64,000 nucleotides of DNA from assembly GCF_017873395.1 (NCBI RefSeq), contig NZ_JAGGKC010000009.1, positions 1 to 64,000 of the forward strand, given 5' to 3'. The translations under genes and the position numbers were made by a program. How positions within the stretch are numbered: position 1 is the stretch's first letter; every line of letters starts with the position of its first letter. The notes under the pieces were generated by a model. It did not search any database and had not been told where the DNA came from. It was given only the letters and a program-made list of their open reading frames with translations. The DNA is from Youngiibacter multivorans (GTDB taxonomy: Bacteria; Bacillota; Clostridia; Clostridiales; Clostridiaceae). Positions 16,633 through 26,227 of the stretch are shown here, one piece after another.

Positions 16633-17880
16633 ATGGCAACAATCAAACCCTTTCGCGCACTTAGGCCAAGAGAAGACCTTGCTGACAAAGTGGCTGCACT
16701 GCCCTACGATGTCATGAATTCCGAGGAGGCAAGGGAAGCCGTTAAAGGCAACCCATACTCCTTTTTACATGTTGATAAAGCGGAGATTGACCTTCCTGTG
16801 GGGACCGGCCTATATGACAAGGCGGTATATGAGAAGGCAAAAGAAAATCTATACGGATTTGCAGATAGCGGCGTATTTATAAGGGAAGACAGGAAAGCCC
16901 TCTACATATACAGGCTCATTATGGATGGCTATTCTCAGACTGGCCTTGTGGTCTGTACGTCGATTGACGACTATCTGAACAATGTCATCAAGAAGCATGA
17001 ATTCACGAGAGCCGACAAGGAAGAGGACAGGATAAGGCACGTTGACACTACAAATGCCCACACAGGCCCGATCTTCCAGACCTATATCGCGAAGGAATCG
17101 ATAACAGGCATAATTGAGGCATACAAGGCTGAAAATATGCCCTGCTATGACTTCGTGGCAGATGATGGAATCTCACATACGGTCTGGGTGATTAAGGATG
17201 ATGCTGTAATAGAAAGGCTTGAAAAGGAATTTTCTTCAGTTGAATCACTATATATCGCTGACGGACACCACAGGGCAGCTTCTGCGGTAAGAGTTGGTGT
17301 AATGAGACGAGGCGCAAAGCCTGATTTCACGGGAGAAGAGGAGTTCAACTATTTCCTGTCGGTTCTGTTCCCAAGCAATGAGCTGAGGATAATGGACTAC
17401 AACAGGGTCGTAAAGGACCTTAACGGAATGTCAGAGGAAGAATTCATTGCCAGGGTGGCTGAGAAGTTTAGAGTGACAAGATATGAAGGCGAGGGACAGC
17501 TTAAACCTTCGAGGAAGCATACATTCGGAATGTTCCTTGGCGGAAGCTGGTACGAGCTTGAAGCGAAGGCCGGAACATACGATGAATCGGATATACAGAA
17601 GAGGCTTGATGTGGCAATAATGCAGAACAACCTTCTGCACCCGATACTTGGCATAGAGGATCCGAGAACCGACAAGAGGATTGATTTTGTCGGAGGAATC
17701 AGAGGACTTGCTGAACTTGAAAGGCGGGTAAGCCTGGATATGAAGGTAGCGTTCTCAATGTTCCCGACAACCATAATGGACCTTATTGATATCGCTGATG
17801 CCGGAGAGGTAATGCCTCCAAAATCCACATGGTTCGAACCGAAGCTGAGAAGCGGATTGTTCGTTCATACACTCGACTGA
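16633..17880 (+). CDS. DUF1015 family protein
   Basis: This 415-residue DUF1015 protein has an N terminus MATIKPFRALRPREDLADKV, with AALPYDVMNSEEAR and GNPYSFLHVDKAE following. The central motif SLYIADGHHRAASAVRVG lies around residues 209-226. The DGHHR box looks like the box II motif of ParB/sulfiredoxin-fold proteins, which includes a free serine kinase (SerK) in archaea. Its constant place after serC and serA in anaerobes suggests a role in serine metabolism, perhaps the missing phosphoserine step; this is inference. GGAGG precedes the ATG. Confidence 0.8.
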   Translation: MATIKPFRALRPREDLADKVAALPYDVMNSEEAREAVKGNPYSFLHVDKAEIDLPVGTGLYDKAVYEKAKENLYGFADSGVFIREDRKALYIYRLIMDGYSQTGLVVCTSIDDYLNNVIKKHEFTRADKEEDRIRHVDTTNAHTGPIFQTYIAKESITGIIEAYKAENMPCYDFVADDGISHTVWVIKDDAVIERLEKEFSSVESLYIADGHHRAASAVRVGVMRRGAKPDFTGEEEFNYFLSVLFPSNELRIMDYNRVVKDLNGMSEEEFIARVAEKFRVTRYEGEGQLKPSRKHTFGMFLGGSWYELEAKAGTYDESDIQKRLDVAIMQNNLLHPILGIEDPRTDKRIDFVGGIRGLAELERRVSLDMKVAFSMFPTTIMDLIDIADAGEVMPPKSTWFEPKLRSGLFVHTLD

Positions 17881-17886
17881 TATCAT

Positions 17887-17911
17887 TGGCAGGATCGCAT
17901 TGATCCTGCCA
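17887..17911 (+). terminator. Hairpin after DUF1015
   Basis: TGGCAGGATC / GATCCTGCCA forms a 10-bp stem with a 5-base loop, just after the stop codon of DUF1015. There is no clear T tract. It is probably the end of the ser operon. Confidence 0.5.
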
Positions 17912-18051
17912 GCTCCGCTTTGAAGTGTCGGAAAATTCTGATGTTTTTATGAAGAGTACAAAATGACTTCTTCTGTCAACCTGATGCGGAATGGCAATTT
18001 ATTTGAGATATTTGGATTTATATGCAAAAATCTGATAAATATCGGAGTAAA

Positions 18052-18081
18052 TTTACGAAACAATCAATCTTATGCTATAAT
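18052..18081 (+). promoter_or_regulatory. Predicted promoter of the liv operon
   Basis: TTTACG (18052-18057) and TATAAT (18076-18081) are 18 bases apart, with an extended -10 TGC. It lies in a 375-base gap. The 170-base leader that follows has no fold I can name. Confidence 0.55.
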
Positions 18082-18255
18082 AATGCTAATTCGATATTAT
18101 ATATTTTGCGGAAATACCAAATCGATAGCCCGGATTTGTTCTCCGTGAATATACATTTGACTTTGAATGGCGGTGGCATTAGACTTAAATCACAAATATT
18201 CAATAGTTTCGTTACCCTTTATTAACAAATACACAAAAACATGGGAGGGAAAAAC

Positions 18256-19431
18256 ATGAAAAAGAAGCTAATCGCTGCGGTAATGACAGCAACAATGGCA
18301 ATGGTGGTTGCAGCAGGCTGCGGAGCAAAGGCACCTACCACGCCGACGACACCTAATACCCCTACAACAGCAGGAGTAATCAAGATCGGTGTATTCGAAC
18401 CACTTACAGGCGCAAGCGCTGCAGGCGGCGAGATGACACTTGAAGGAATCAAGCTTGCGAACGAAAAGGTAAGCGAAGTTCTTGGAATGAAGGTCGAGCT
18501 TGTGGTTGTTGACAACAAGTCTGACAAGGTTGAGGCAGCAAACGGCGTATCAAGGCTTATCGAGAGTGAAAAGGTAGTTGCGATCATAGGAAGCTACGGA
18601 AGCTCGCTTTCAATGGCTGCAGGAGATATCGTCATGAGAGCCCAGGTACCGGCTGTCGGATGCTCACCGACTAATCCGCTTGTAACACTTAACAATGACT
18701 ACTACTTCAGAGTATGCTTCATAGATCCTTTCCAGGGAACTGTAATGGCAAACTATGCGATACAGGAGCTTGGAGCAAAGACAGCAGCTATAATCCAGGA
18801 CGTTCAGCAGGATTACTCCGTTGGACTTTCGACTTACTTCGTTAAGGCGTTCAAGGAGAAGACCGGAGATGCGAACAGCATAGTTGGAACTGCTTCATAT
18901 AACACCGGAGACCAGGACTTTACAGCACAGCTTACAAACATCAAGGAAAAGAACCCTGATGTCATATTCGCACCTGGCAACTACGGCGAATCAGCACTCC
19001 TTATAAAGCAGGCAAGAGAGCTTGGAATCACTACTCCAATACTTGGAGGAGACACATGGGAAGCTCCAGACTTCCTTGAAATCGGCGGAGAAGCAGTTGA
19101 AGATGCAGCCTACAGCTCACACTTCACAGCTGCAGCACCAGTAACTGAAGTTTCAAAGACTTTCCTTGCAGACTTCAAGGCAAAGTACAACGAGGATGCA
19201 AATGCATTTGCAGCTTTGGGATATGATGCTTATATGCTTATAATCGATGCTATAACAAGAGCAAACTCTACTGATTCTGTAAAGATCAGGGACGCCATTG
19301 CAGCTACGAAGGATTTCGTAGGATCCACTGGCAACATAACTCTTGATGCAAACGGCGATGCAGTTAAATCTGCAGTCATCAACAAGGTTGTTGACGGCAA
19401 GTTCGAATATTTCACGACAATAGAACCATAG
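18256..19431 (+). CDS. livJ: Branched-chain amino acid ABC importer, substrate-binding lipoprotein
   Basis: This secreted lipoprotein captures the amino acid outside the membrane. The signal peptide MKKKLIAAVMTATMAMVVAAGC ends in a lipobox with Cys22, followed by a Thr/Pro-rich linker. The mature part is a type I periplasmic-binding fold (peripla_BP_6) with KIGVFEPLTGASAAGG at its start. The ATG at 18256 with GGAGGG upstream is preferred to the earlier ATG at 18241. It is the first gene of a complete five-gene importer. LivJ-type proteins can bind leucine, isoleucine and valine or other amino acids, and the sequence does not decide. Confidence 0.92.
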   Translation: MKKKLIAAVMTATMAMVVAAGCGAKAPTTPTTPNTPTTAGVIKIGVFEPLTGASAAGGEMTLEGIKLANEKVSEVLGMKVELVVVDNKSDKVEAANGVSRLIESEKVVAIIGSYGSSLSMAAGDIVMRAQVPAVGCSPTNPLVTLNNDYYFRVCFIDPFQGTVMANYAIQELGAKTAAIIQDVQQDYSVGLSTYFVKAFKEKTGDANSIVGTASYNTGDQDFTAQLTNIKEKNPDVIFAPGNYGESALLIKQARELGITTPILGGDTWEAPDFLEIGGEAVEDAAYSSHFTAAAPVTEVSKTFLADFKAKYNEDANAFAALGYDAYMLIIDAITRANSTDSVKIRDAIAATKDFVGSTGNITLDANGDAVKSAVINKVVDGKFEYFTTIEP

Positions 19432-19453
19432 GACTTAAATTGGAGGTTGAAAA

Positions 19454-20347
19454 ATGAGTATTCAGGGATTATTCCAGCACCTGGCCAACGGCATATCCCT
19501 AGGGAGCCTTTATGCCCTGATAGCTATAGGCTACACGATGGTGTATGGGATCCTAAGGCTGGTCAATTTCGCACACGGCGACATATTCATGCTTGGAGCG
19601 TATCTAACCTTCTATGGCATGACCTATCTGCCGCTGCCATGGTGGCTGGTATTCCTATTGGCTTCCGTGACAACTGGCTTTCTTGGATTTCTCCTTGAAA
19701 AGCTGGCCTACAAGCCCCTCAGGGGACAGCCAAGGATAACGATACTCATATCAGCCATCGGAGCTTCGTTTCTGATTGAGAATGTTGCGATACTGGTATT
19801 CGGGGGAAGGCCAAAGGCCTTCCCTGTACCTGATATCTTCAAAGGTGTGCTTGTCGTAGGCGGAGTATCTATTTCTACTGTTACCTTTGTTATACCAGTT
19901 GTTACACTTGTACTTCTTTTCCTACTGACCTGGTGGATAAACAAGACGAAGACAGGAATGGCAATGAGAGCGCTGTCGAAGGAATATGAGGCGGCAAGTC
20001 TCATGGGAATAGACATCAACTCGATAATATCCATTACCTTTTTTGTGGGTTCCTTTCTCGGCGCAGTCGGTGGAATATTATGGGGCATCAAATACCCGCA
20101 GCTGGTTCCACTCATGGGTATCATTCCCGGTATAAAATGCTTTATCGCTGCAGTCATCGGGGGTATCGGCAACATCAAGGGTGCGGTGGTTGGAGGTTTC
20201 ATTCTGGGACTCGGAGAGATACTGCTGGTAGCTTTCCTGCCTGCTCTTACAGGCTACAGGGATGCCTTCGCGTTCGTGCTCCTCATACTCATCCTCCTTG
20301 TGAAGCCTACAGGTCTCATGGGAGAGAAAATGGCGGAGAAGGTGTGA
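19454..20347 (+). CDS. livH: Branched-chain amino acid ABC importer permease LivH
   Basis: This 297-residue inner-membrane permease has about eight membrane helices. It begins FQHLANGISLGSLYALIAIG, the typical LivH start, and has GYTMVYGILRLVNFAHGD near residues 26-43. The cytoplasmic coupling region with EYEAASLMGIDINSII lies near residues 176-191. It pairs with LivM to form the membrane channel. GGAGG lies before the ATG and only 22 bases separate it from livJ. Confidence 0.93.
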   Translation: MSIQGLFQHLANGISLGSLYALIAIGYTMVYGILRLVNFAHGDIFMLGAYLTFYGMTYLPLPWWLVFLLASVTTGFLGFLLEKLAYKPLRGQPRITILISAIGASFLIENVAILVFGGRPKAFPVPDIFKGVLVVGGVSISTVTFVIPVVTLVLLFLLTWWINKTKTGMAMRALSKEYEAASLMGIDINSIISITFFVGSFLGAVGGILWGIKYPQLVPLMGIIPGIKCFIAAVIGGIGNIKGAVVGGFILGLGEILLVAFLPALTGYRDAFAFVLLILILLVKPTGLMGEKMAEKV

Positions 20348-20351
20348 AGAC

Positions 20352-21374
20352 ATGAAAAAAGGTAAATTGACTAAATATGTTGTCATGCTGGTTGTCGCAA
20401 TAGCTTTGCTCTTCGCTGCGAACCTTTTCCTGGACAGCTATCAGCTAAGGATTATAAACCTCTGCGGTATATATGTAATACTGGCGCTGTCGATGAATCT
20501 CATCAATGGATTTACAGGTCTGTTCTCGCTTGGACATGCCGGATTCATGGCTGTCGGAGCGTATACAGTAGGACTTCTTACGATGAACCCTACTACCAAG
20601 CAGATGAATTTCTATATGAAGCCGATAGTTCCCTGGCTTGCAGAGGTGGAGCTGGGATTCCTGCCTGCTATTCTATTAGCGGGGATCGTCACGGCATTTG
20701 TGGCGCTTCTTATTGGTGCTCCTGTGCTGAAACTCACTGATGATTATCTGGCAATAGCAACTCTGGGATTTTCTGAGATAATCAGGATACTCCTGACAAA
20801 CATGCAGAGCGTAAGCAATGGCGCCCTTGGACTGAAGGGTATCCCGAACAGGGCAACCACTCCGTGGACATGGGGTTTAGCAATATTTACGATAATCGTA
20901 ATGACACTGCTGATCAACAGCAGCTATGGAAAGGCCTTCAAGGCAATCAGGGAGGATGACATAGCGGCAAGGTCAATGGGAATAAACATATTCAGCCATA
21001 AGCTTCTCAGCTTCGTAATTGGAGCTTTCTTTGCCGGAGTCGGCGGAGGACTTATGGGTTCACAGCTTGGTACTATTTCACCTGACTTCTTCAAGTTCAC
21101 CTATACCTTCAACATACTGCTTATAGTAGTACTTGGTGGAATGGGAAGCATTAAGGGTAATGTGGTCTCAGCCATTGTCATAACAATTGCAATGGAGGTC
21201 CTGAGGTTCCTTGATGGACCGCTGAACCTTGGCTTTACTGTGCTGCCGGCACTTCCAGGCTTGAGGATGGTTGTATTTTCCCTTATCCTCATGTTGGTAG
21301 TACTTTTCAGGAAGGACAGCAAGATATCGAAAAATATCATGCTGGCGGTGAAGAAGCATGCTAAGACTAAATAA
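20352..21374 (+). CDS. livM: Branched-chain amino acid ABC importer permease LivM
   Basis: This 340-residue permease partner of LivH has about nine hydrophobic segments. NLINGFTGLFSLGHAGFMAV near residues 49-68 is the LivM hallmark, and the coupling helix region AIREDDIAARSMGINIF lies near residues 196-212. It starts 4 bases after livH and its end overlaps livG by 17 bases, so the genes are tightly coupled. The function is the second half of the channel for amino acid uptake. Confidence 0.93.
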   Translation: MKKGKLTKYVVMLVVAIALLFAANLFLDSYQLRIINLCGIYVILALSMNLINGFTGLFSLGHAGFMAVGAYTVGLLTMNPTTKQMNFYMKPIVPWLAEVELGFLPAILLAGIVTAFVALLIGAPVLKLTDDYLAIATLGFSEIIRILLTNMQSVSNGALGLKGIPNRATTPWTWGLAIFTIIVMTLLINSSYGKAFKAIREDDIAARSMGINIFSHKLLSFVIGAFFAGVGGGLMGSQLGTISPDFFKFTYTFNILLIVVLGGMGSIKGNVVSAIVITIAMEVLRFLDGPLNLGFTVLPALPGLRMVVFSLILMLVVLFRKDSKISKNIMLAVKKHAKTK

Positions 21375-22125
21375 TGTAACTATGAAATTTGGCGGTGTAG
21401 TAGCCGTCAACGAATTCAATGCGACAGTTGACGACGGATCCATAGTAGGTCTTATCGGTCCTAATGGAGCGGGCAAGACCACTGTCTTCAATATGGTCAC
21501 TGGTGTGTACAAGCCTACCTCAGGCGACATAACCTATACCAAGGGAGACAGAGAGCTTAAGGTAGCTGACAAGAGGCCTGACCAGATAGCTAAGGCAGGA
21601 ATATGCAGGACATTCCAGAACATAAGGCTTTTCAAGGAGCTGACAGTGCTTGAGAATGTCTTTATTGGAAACCACCTGAGGATAAAGTCAGACGTCATAT
21701 CAGCAAGCTTAAGGCTGCCGAACTATGTGAAGGAAGAGAAGGCTTTTTATGATAAGTCGGAGTATCTTCTGAAAAAGGTAGGACTGTATGAGGAAAGGAA
21801 CGAACTTGCTTATTCGCTTCCATACGGTAAGCAGAGAAGGCTTGAGATAGCGAGAGCACTTGCAACAGACCCTGAACTGCTTCTTCTTGATGAACCTGCT
21901 GCAGGCATGAATCCACAGGAGACAATTGAACTCATGGGATTCATATCAGACATACGCAAGGAATTCAACCTGACCATTTTCCTAATCGAACACCACATGG
22001 ATGTTGTTATGGGAATATGCGACAAGATATTCGTACTTGACCATGGTGTACTGATAGCTGAAGGTAACGCTTCAGAAATACAGAATAATCCAAGGGTCAT
22101 CGAAGCTTACCTGGGGGTGGACTAG
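21358..22125 (+). CDS. livG: Branched-chain amino acid ABC importer ATPase LivG
   Basis: This ATP-binding subunit has 255 residues. The Walker A motif GPNGAGKTT lies near residues 35-43. The signature segment is LPYGKQRRLEIARAL near residues 154-168, where the usual LSGGQ is replaced by YGKQ as is normal in LivG. Walker B is LLLLDEPAAG and a switch His follows in EHHMDVV. It overlaps livM by 17 bases and is one base away from livF. It powers uptake together with LivF. Confidence 0.94.
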   Translation: MLRLNNVTMKFGGVVAVNEFNATVDDGSIVGLIGPNGAGKTTVFNMVTGVYKPTSGDITYTKGDRELKVADKRPDQIAKAGICRTFQNIRLFKELTVLENVFIGNHLRIKSDVISASLRLPNYVKEEKAFYDKSEYLLKKVGLYEERNELAYSLPYGKQRRLEIARALATDPELLLLDEPAAGMNPQETIELMGFISDIRKEFNLTIFLIEHHMDVVMGICDKIFVLDHGVLIAEGNASEIQNNPRVIEAYLGVD

Positions 22126-22126
22126 A

Positions 22127-22834
22127 ATGCTTAAGATAGAGAACCTTAGCGTAAGCTACGGAGGAATCAATGCCCTCAGAGGAGTCAACCTTCAGATCGA
22201 GGAGAACAAGATTGTCACACTCATAGGCTCCAATGGAGCCGGGAAATCTTCTACGCTAAGGGCCATAATGGGACTGGTAAAGAAGGAAGGCAAAGTGACC
22301 TATGACGGGGAAGACCTGTCATCACTGAAGACCAAGGACATTGTAAAAAAAGGGATAGTTCTCGTTCCTGAGGGCAGGAAGGTATTCTCGAACCTTACAG
22401 TCGAGGAAAACCTGATCCTTGGAGCCTACACAAGGAACGACAAGGATGGCATAAAGAAGGACATGGACAACGTGTACGACCTGTTTCCAAGGCTTAAGGA
22501 GAGATCCTGGCAAAAATCCGGAACACTCTCCGGCGGTGAGCAGCAGATGCTTGCAGTCGGCAGGGCGATGATGACAAAGCCTAAGATACTCATGATGGAT
22601 GAGCCTTCACTGGGTCTTGCTCCGATACTAGTCAAAGAGATCTTCTCAATAATCAAGGAGATCCACAGGCTCGGAAACACAATACTCCTTGTAGAACAGA
22701 ATGCAAAGAAGGCGCTTGAGATAGCTGACTATGGCTATGTTCTCGAGACCGGAAGCCTTGTCCTTGAAGGTCCGGGAAAAGAGCTCCTTGTCAACGACAA
22801 GGTAAAGGAAGCATACCTCGGAGAGTCAAAGTAG
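22127..22834 (+). CDS. livF: Branched-chain amino acid ABC importer ATPase LivF
   Basis: This second ATP-binding subunit has 235 residues, with Walker A GSNGAGKSS near residue 37, the signature LSGGEQQMLAVGRAM near residues 132-146, Walker B ILMMDEPSLGLAP and a C-terminal LVEQNAKKAL. It is the last gene of livJHMGF. A long bidirectional terminator follows about 50 bases after the stop codon. Confidence 0.95.
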   Translation: MLKIENLSVSYGGINALRGVNLQIEENKIVTLIGSNGAGKSSTLRAIMGLVKKEGKVTYDGEDLSSLKTKDIVKKGIVLVPEGRKVFSNLTVEENLILGAYTRNDKDGIKKDMDNVYDLFPRLKERSWQKSGTLSGGEQQMLAVGRAMMTKPKILMMDEPSLGLAPILVKEIFSIIKEIHRLGNTILLVEQNAKKALEIADYGYVLETGSLVLEGPGKELLVNDKVKEAYLGESK

Positions 22835-22883
22835 CATCCTGTAAATTTTTAACATAATGAAATATTGTAAATAAAGAAAGTTC

Positions 22884-22929
22884 AAAGCCCTAACTTCAAT
22901 GGAGCCATCCATTGAAATTAGGGCTTTGT
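22884..22929. terminator. Bidirectional terminator between liv operon and clpB
   Basis: CAAAGCCCTAA-C-TTCAATGGA pairs with TCCATTGAA-A-TTAGGGCTTTG around a 4-base loop; there is one mismatch. T-rich sequence flanks both sides. Confidence 0.85.
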
Positions 22930-22932
22930 TCG

Positions 22933-25527
22933 TTATTCTTTTTCTTTTCTTATTGTGAGCCTTCCGTTAGCTGCAGTAATCTCCACTGTAGAACCATCAG
23001 TCACTTCCCCTGATATCAGCGCTCTTCCCAGAAGAGTTTCAAGGCTTGACTGTATGTACCTCTTGAGAGGTCTTGCGCCATAGACCGGATCGTATCCTTC
23101 ATCGATTATGAGGTCCTCGGCAGTCTGGTCAAGAGTCAGGGTTATATCCCTTCCTGAAAGCCTTCCCTGGAGGTCCTTGATCATCAGACCGGCTATCTTT
23201 CTGATTTCAGTCTTCATGAGAGGCTTGTATAGGACAATGTCATCAAGCCTGTTAAGGAATTCAGGCCTGAAGGTGGACCTGAGCTCCCTGAAGACCATAT
23301 CTGAGGCTTCTTTCGATATGCTGCCGTTAGTGTCTATACCTTCCATGATATACTGAGAGCCAAGGTTGGACGTGAGTATGATGACTGTATTCTTGAAGTC
23401 CACGGTCCTTCCCTGTGAGTCAGTTATCCTTCCGTCATCAAGTATCTGAAGCATTATGTTGAATACATCCCTGTGGGCCTTTTCAATTTCGTCGAACAAT
23501 ATTACCGAGTATGGCTTCCTTCTGACTGCCTCAGTCAGCTGGCCTCCCTCCTCATAGCCTACGTATCCCGGAGGTGCTCCAATCATCCTTGCTACGGAAT
23601 GCTTCTCCATGTACTCTGACATGTCGATCCTCACAAGGTTATCCTCGCTGTCAAAAAGTGCCTCAGTAAGTGCTTTTGCAAGCTCTGTCTTTCCGACCCC
23701 TGTAGGCCCGAGAAACAGGAAAGAGCCTATGGGTCTGTCCGGATCCTTGATTCCTGCCCGGGACCTGATAATGGCATCTACAACCTTAGAGACTGCCTCA
23801 TCCTGTCCGATGACTCTCTTGTGTAGTATCTCATCAAGCTTAAGGAGCTTTTCACGCTCACCCTCCACCATCTTGGACACAGGTATTCCTGTCCATCTGG
23901 ATACTATCTTTGCAATCTCTTCAGGAGTGACGCTTTCCCTGAGAAGGGCGTTACCTGAATCTCCTACTTTTTCCTTCTTCTCCGCAAGCCTTTTCTCGAG
24001 CTCGGGAAGCCTTCCGTATTTAAGCTCAGCTGCCTTGTTAAGGTCATAGGTCCTTTCTGCTTCAGCAATCTTGTGCATCACATCATCGATTTCTTCCTTT
24101 ATTGAGCTCAATCCCTTGATCTTTGACTTCTCATCTTCCCATTTGGAGGTGAGGGCAGCCATCTTGTCTTTCTTTTCTGCGATATCTCGTCTTAGGGATT
24201 CTAGCTTCTTTATGCTGTGCGGATCAGTTTCCTTCTGCATCGAGACCTCTTCGATCTCAAGTACCATGATGTCCCGCTTTATTTCATCGATCTCCGTTGG
24301 CATTGAGTTAAGCTCTGTCTTGATGAGCGCACAGGCTTCGTCGACCAGGTCTATTGCCTTGTCCGGGAGGAACCTTTCGGTTATATACCTGTGGGACAGG
24401 ATTGCAGCCTGTATCAGGGCAGAGTCCATGATGGTCACTCCATGGTATATCTCGTACCTTTCTTTGAGGCCCCTCAGTATCGACACTGTCTCCTCGACGC
24501 TTGGCTCGTCGATCATTACAGGCTGAAACCTCCTTTCAAGAGCCGAATCCTTTTCAATGTATTTCCTGTACTCGTCGAGAGTAGTCGCACCGATGCACCT
24601 TAGCTCACCACGGGCAAGTAGAGGCTTCAGCATATTGCCTGCATCCATGCTTCCCTCGGCCTTTCCTGCTCCAACAATATTGTGGAGCTCATCTATGAAG
24701 AGTATTATGCTCCCTTCGCTCTTCTTTACTTCATCAAGGACAGCTTTCAGCCTTTCTTCGAATTCACCTCTGTACTTGGCACCGGCTACCAGGGCTCCCA
24801 TGTCCAGGGACCATACGGTCTTGTTCTTGAGATTTTCCGGGACGTCGCCTCTTACTATCCTTTGTGCAAGGCCTTCAACCACTGCTGTCTTTCCAACACC
24901 GGGCTCTCCGATCATGACTGGATTGTTCTTGGTTTTTCGTGAAAGAATTCTTATCGTATGCCTTATCTCCTCGTCACGGCCGATGACCGGGTCAAGCTTG
25001 TTGTCCTTAGCCATCTTGACGAGGTCTGTTCCGTATTTAGCCAGAGCATCGTAGGTACCTTCAGGATTATCAGTATCCACTGTCCTGTTCCCGCGGATCT
25101 TCCTCAGCATGGCAAGAAAACTGTCCCTCACGATTCCGAAATTGCCAAAGAGCTTCTTGAGGCTGCTTCCGGAATTATCGATAAGACCAAGCATGATATG
25201 CTCGACGCTTATGTAGTGGTCGCCCATCTTTTCCATTTCCTTCTCGGCTGCCATAAGCACCTTGTTTGCATCCATGGATAGAGTAGGCTCACCAGTTGAA
25301 CCTGATACCTTCGGCATGCGAGACACCAGCTCTTCAGAAGATCTGGTGAATTTTGGCATGTCAATTTCCATTCCTCTGAGTATGTTTGGGATGAGCCCGT
25401 CGTTATCAGATAAAAGTGCAGAAAGGAAATGCTCAGGCTCTATCCTTGAATTTCCATTGGCTACTGCTGACCTTACCGCTTCCTGCAGTGCTGTCAGTGC
25501 ATTTTGTGTATATTGCTCGTTGTTCAT
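22933..25527 (-). CDS. clpB: Chaperone disaggregase ClpB
   Basis: ClpB is a hexameric AAA+ machine that pulls proteins out of aggregates with DnaK. The 864-residue protein has the Clp N-domain repeats, a first AAA+ with Walker A GEPGVGKTA near residue 200 and a middle coiled-coil domain around residues 400-520. A second AAA+ has GPTGVGKTE near residue 602, arginine fingers and a C-terminal small domain. The M-domain separates it from ClpA and ClpC. It lies 17 bases after an RHH regulator gene and probably shares its promoter. No CIRCE or CtsR box is seen. Confidence 0.97.
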   Translation of the reverse strand: MNNEQYTQNALTALQEAVRSAVANGNSRIEPEHFLSALLSDNDGLIPNILRGMEIDMPKFTRSSEELVSRMPKVSGSTGEPTLSMDANKVLMAAEKEMEKMGDHYISVEHIMLGLIDNSGSSLKKLFGNFGIVRDSFLAMLRKIRGNRTVDTDNPEGTYDALAKYGTDLVKMAKDNKLDPVIGRDEEIRHTIRILSRKTKNNPVMIGEPGVGKTAVVEGLAQRIVRGDVPENLKNKTVWSLDMGALVAGAKYRGEFEERLKAVLDEVKKSEGSIILFIDELHNIVGAGKAEGSMDAGNMLKPLLARGELRCIGATTLDEYRKYIEKDSALERRFQPVMIDEPSVEETVSILRGLKERYEIYHGVTIMDSALIQAAILSHRYITERFLPDKAIDLVDEACALIKTELNSMPTEIDEIKRDIMVLEIEEVSMQKETDPHSIKKLESLRRDIAEKKDKMAALTSKWEDEKSKIKGLSSIKEEIDDVMHKIAEAERTYDLNKAAELKYGRLPELEKRLAEKKEKVGDSGNALLRESVTPEEIAKIVSRWTGIPVSKMVEGEREKLLKLDEILHKRVIGQDEAVSKVVDAIIRSRAGIKDPDRPIGSFLFLGPTGVGKTELAKALTEALFDSEDNLVRIDMSEYMEKHSVARMIGAPPGYVGYEEGGQLTEAVRRKPYSVILFDEIEKAHRDVFNIMLQILDDGRITDSQGRTVDFKNTVIILTSNLGSQYIMEGIDTNGSISKEASDMVFRELRSTFRPEFLNRLDDIVLYKPLMKTEIRKIAGLMIKDLQGRLSGRDITLTLDQTAEDLIIDEGYDPVYGARPLKRYIQSSLETLLGRALISGEVTDGSTVEITAANGRLTIRKEKE

Positions 25528-25544
25528 TTCTTATCCCCCCAAAG

Positions 25545-26177
25545 TTAAAATCCATATCTCCTGTCGAGATAGTCGAGAAGTGCCTGAAAATCCATGTGCC
25601 TGGTACCATTATCTACATAGCTGTTCATTGCATCCATAAGCCAGCTGAAGGTCCTGAAAATGTCATCAGAAATGTGCTTTGCCGAAGCTGACGCAGGGTA
25701 GTCCTTTCTCAGCTCGTACTGCCCGATTCCCGATTCATTGATTATGTGCAGGTATTGACGCCCTCTGCCGACTCCATGTAAGGCTATCTCCCTGAAAAGC
25801 TCAGAAAACATTGACAGGAGAGGTGCTGAGGTGGTTCTTGTGGTAATCCTTATGAATGCAGCGGTTCCTGTTTCTGATGGCTCAAACCTGACTCTGTAGA
25901 TTATCTTAGGCTGATACGAATATCGGATGCTTGTGCGGAATTCGATAGCATCCTGCAGCAGTCTTTGTACAGATACCTGGGCATCCTCGAGACTGAGCAG
26001 TCCGGCAAGACTCTGAAGAAGGTCTGGAAGCCTTGTTGCAGGATGGTCCTTCAGATATGCTGATGACAGGATACCGTCTATGAGGGATGACCTGCTTTTT
26101 CCGCTTCTTCTGCACTCGGCATCAATAAGGTTCATGACCTCTTCAGACAGAAGAAGGCTGTATATCTTTTTACTCAT
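25545..26177 (-). CDS. Ribbon-helix-helix regulator co-transcribed with clpB
   Basis: This 210-residue protein starts at 26177 with AAAGGAG upstream; the longer upstream frame is AT-rich promoter DNA. The N terminus SKKIYSLLLSEEVMNLIDAE followed by CRRSGKSRSSLIDGILSS fits a ribbon-helix-helix DNA-binding unit: a beta strand, then two helices with a GKSRSSLI turn. The remaining 160 residues are mixed alpha/beta and unassigned, perhaps a sensor domain. It is the first gene of the clpB operon and a dyad overlaps its -35 box. I infer a repressor of clpB; the family is not one of the known heat-shock regulators (HrcA, CtsR, HspR). Confidence 0.6.
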   Translation of the reverse strand: MSKKIYSLLLSEEVMNLIDAECRRSGKSRSSLIDGILSSAYLKDHPATRLPDLLQSLAGLLSLEDAQVSVQRLLQDAIEFRTSIRYSYQPKIIYRVRFEPSETGTAAFIRITTRTTSAPLLSMFSELFREIALHGVGRGRQYLHIINESGIGQYELRKDYPASASAKHISDDIFRTFSWLMDAMNSYVDNGTRHMDFQALLDYLDRRYGF

Positions 26178-26198
26178 TAGGATCACTCCTTTGAGAAT

Positions 26199-26227
26199 AT
26201 AATAGCTCGAGTCGATTAATTTGTAAA
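26199..26227 (-). promoter_or_regulatory. Predicted promoter of the RHH-clpB operon
   Basis: On the reverse strand TTTACA (26227-26222) and TATTAT (26204-26199) are 17 bases apart, 22 bases before the RHH start codon. Confidence 0.6.

Noticed and set aside
23609..25054. Long frames on the forward strand across clpB (up to 165 codons).
   Set aside because: They lie opposite a full, well conserved clpB and are serine/leucine-rich antisense shadows without ribosome sites.
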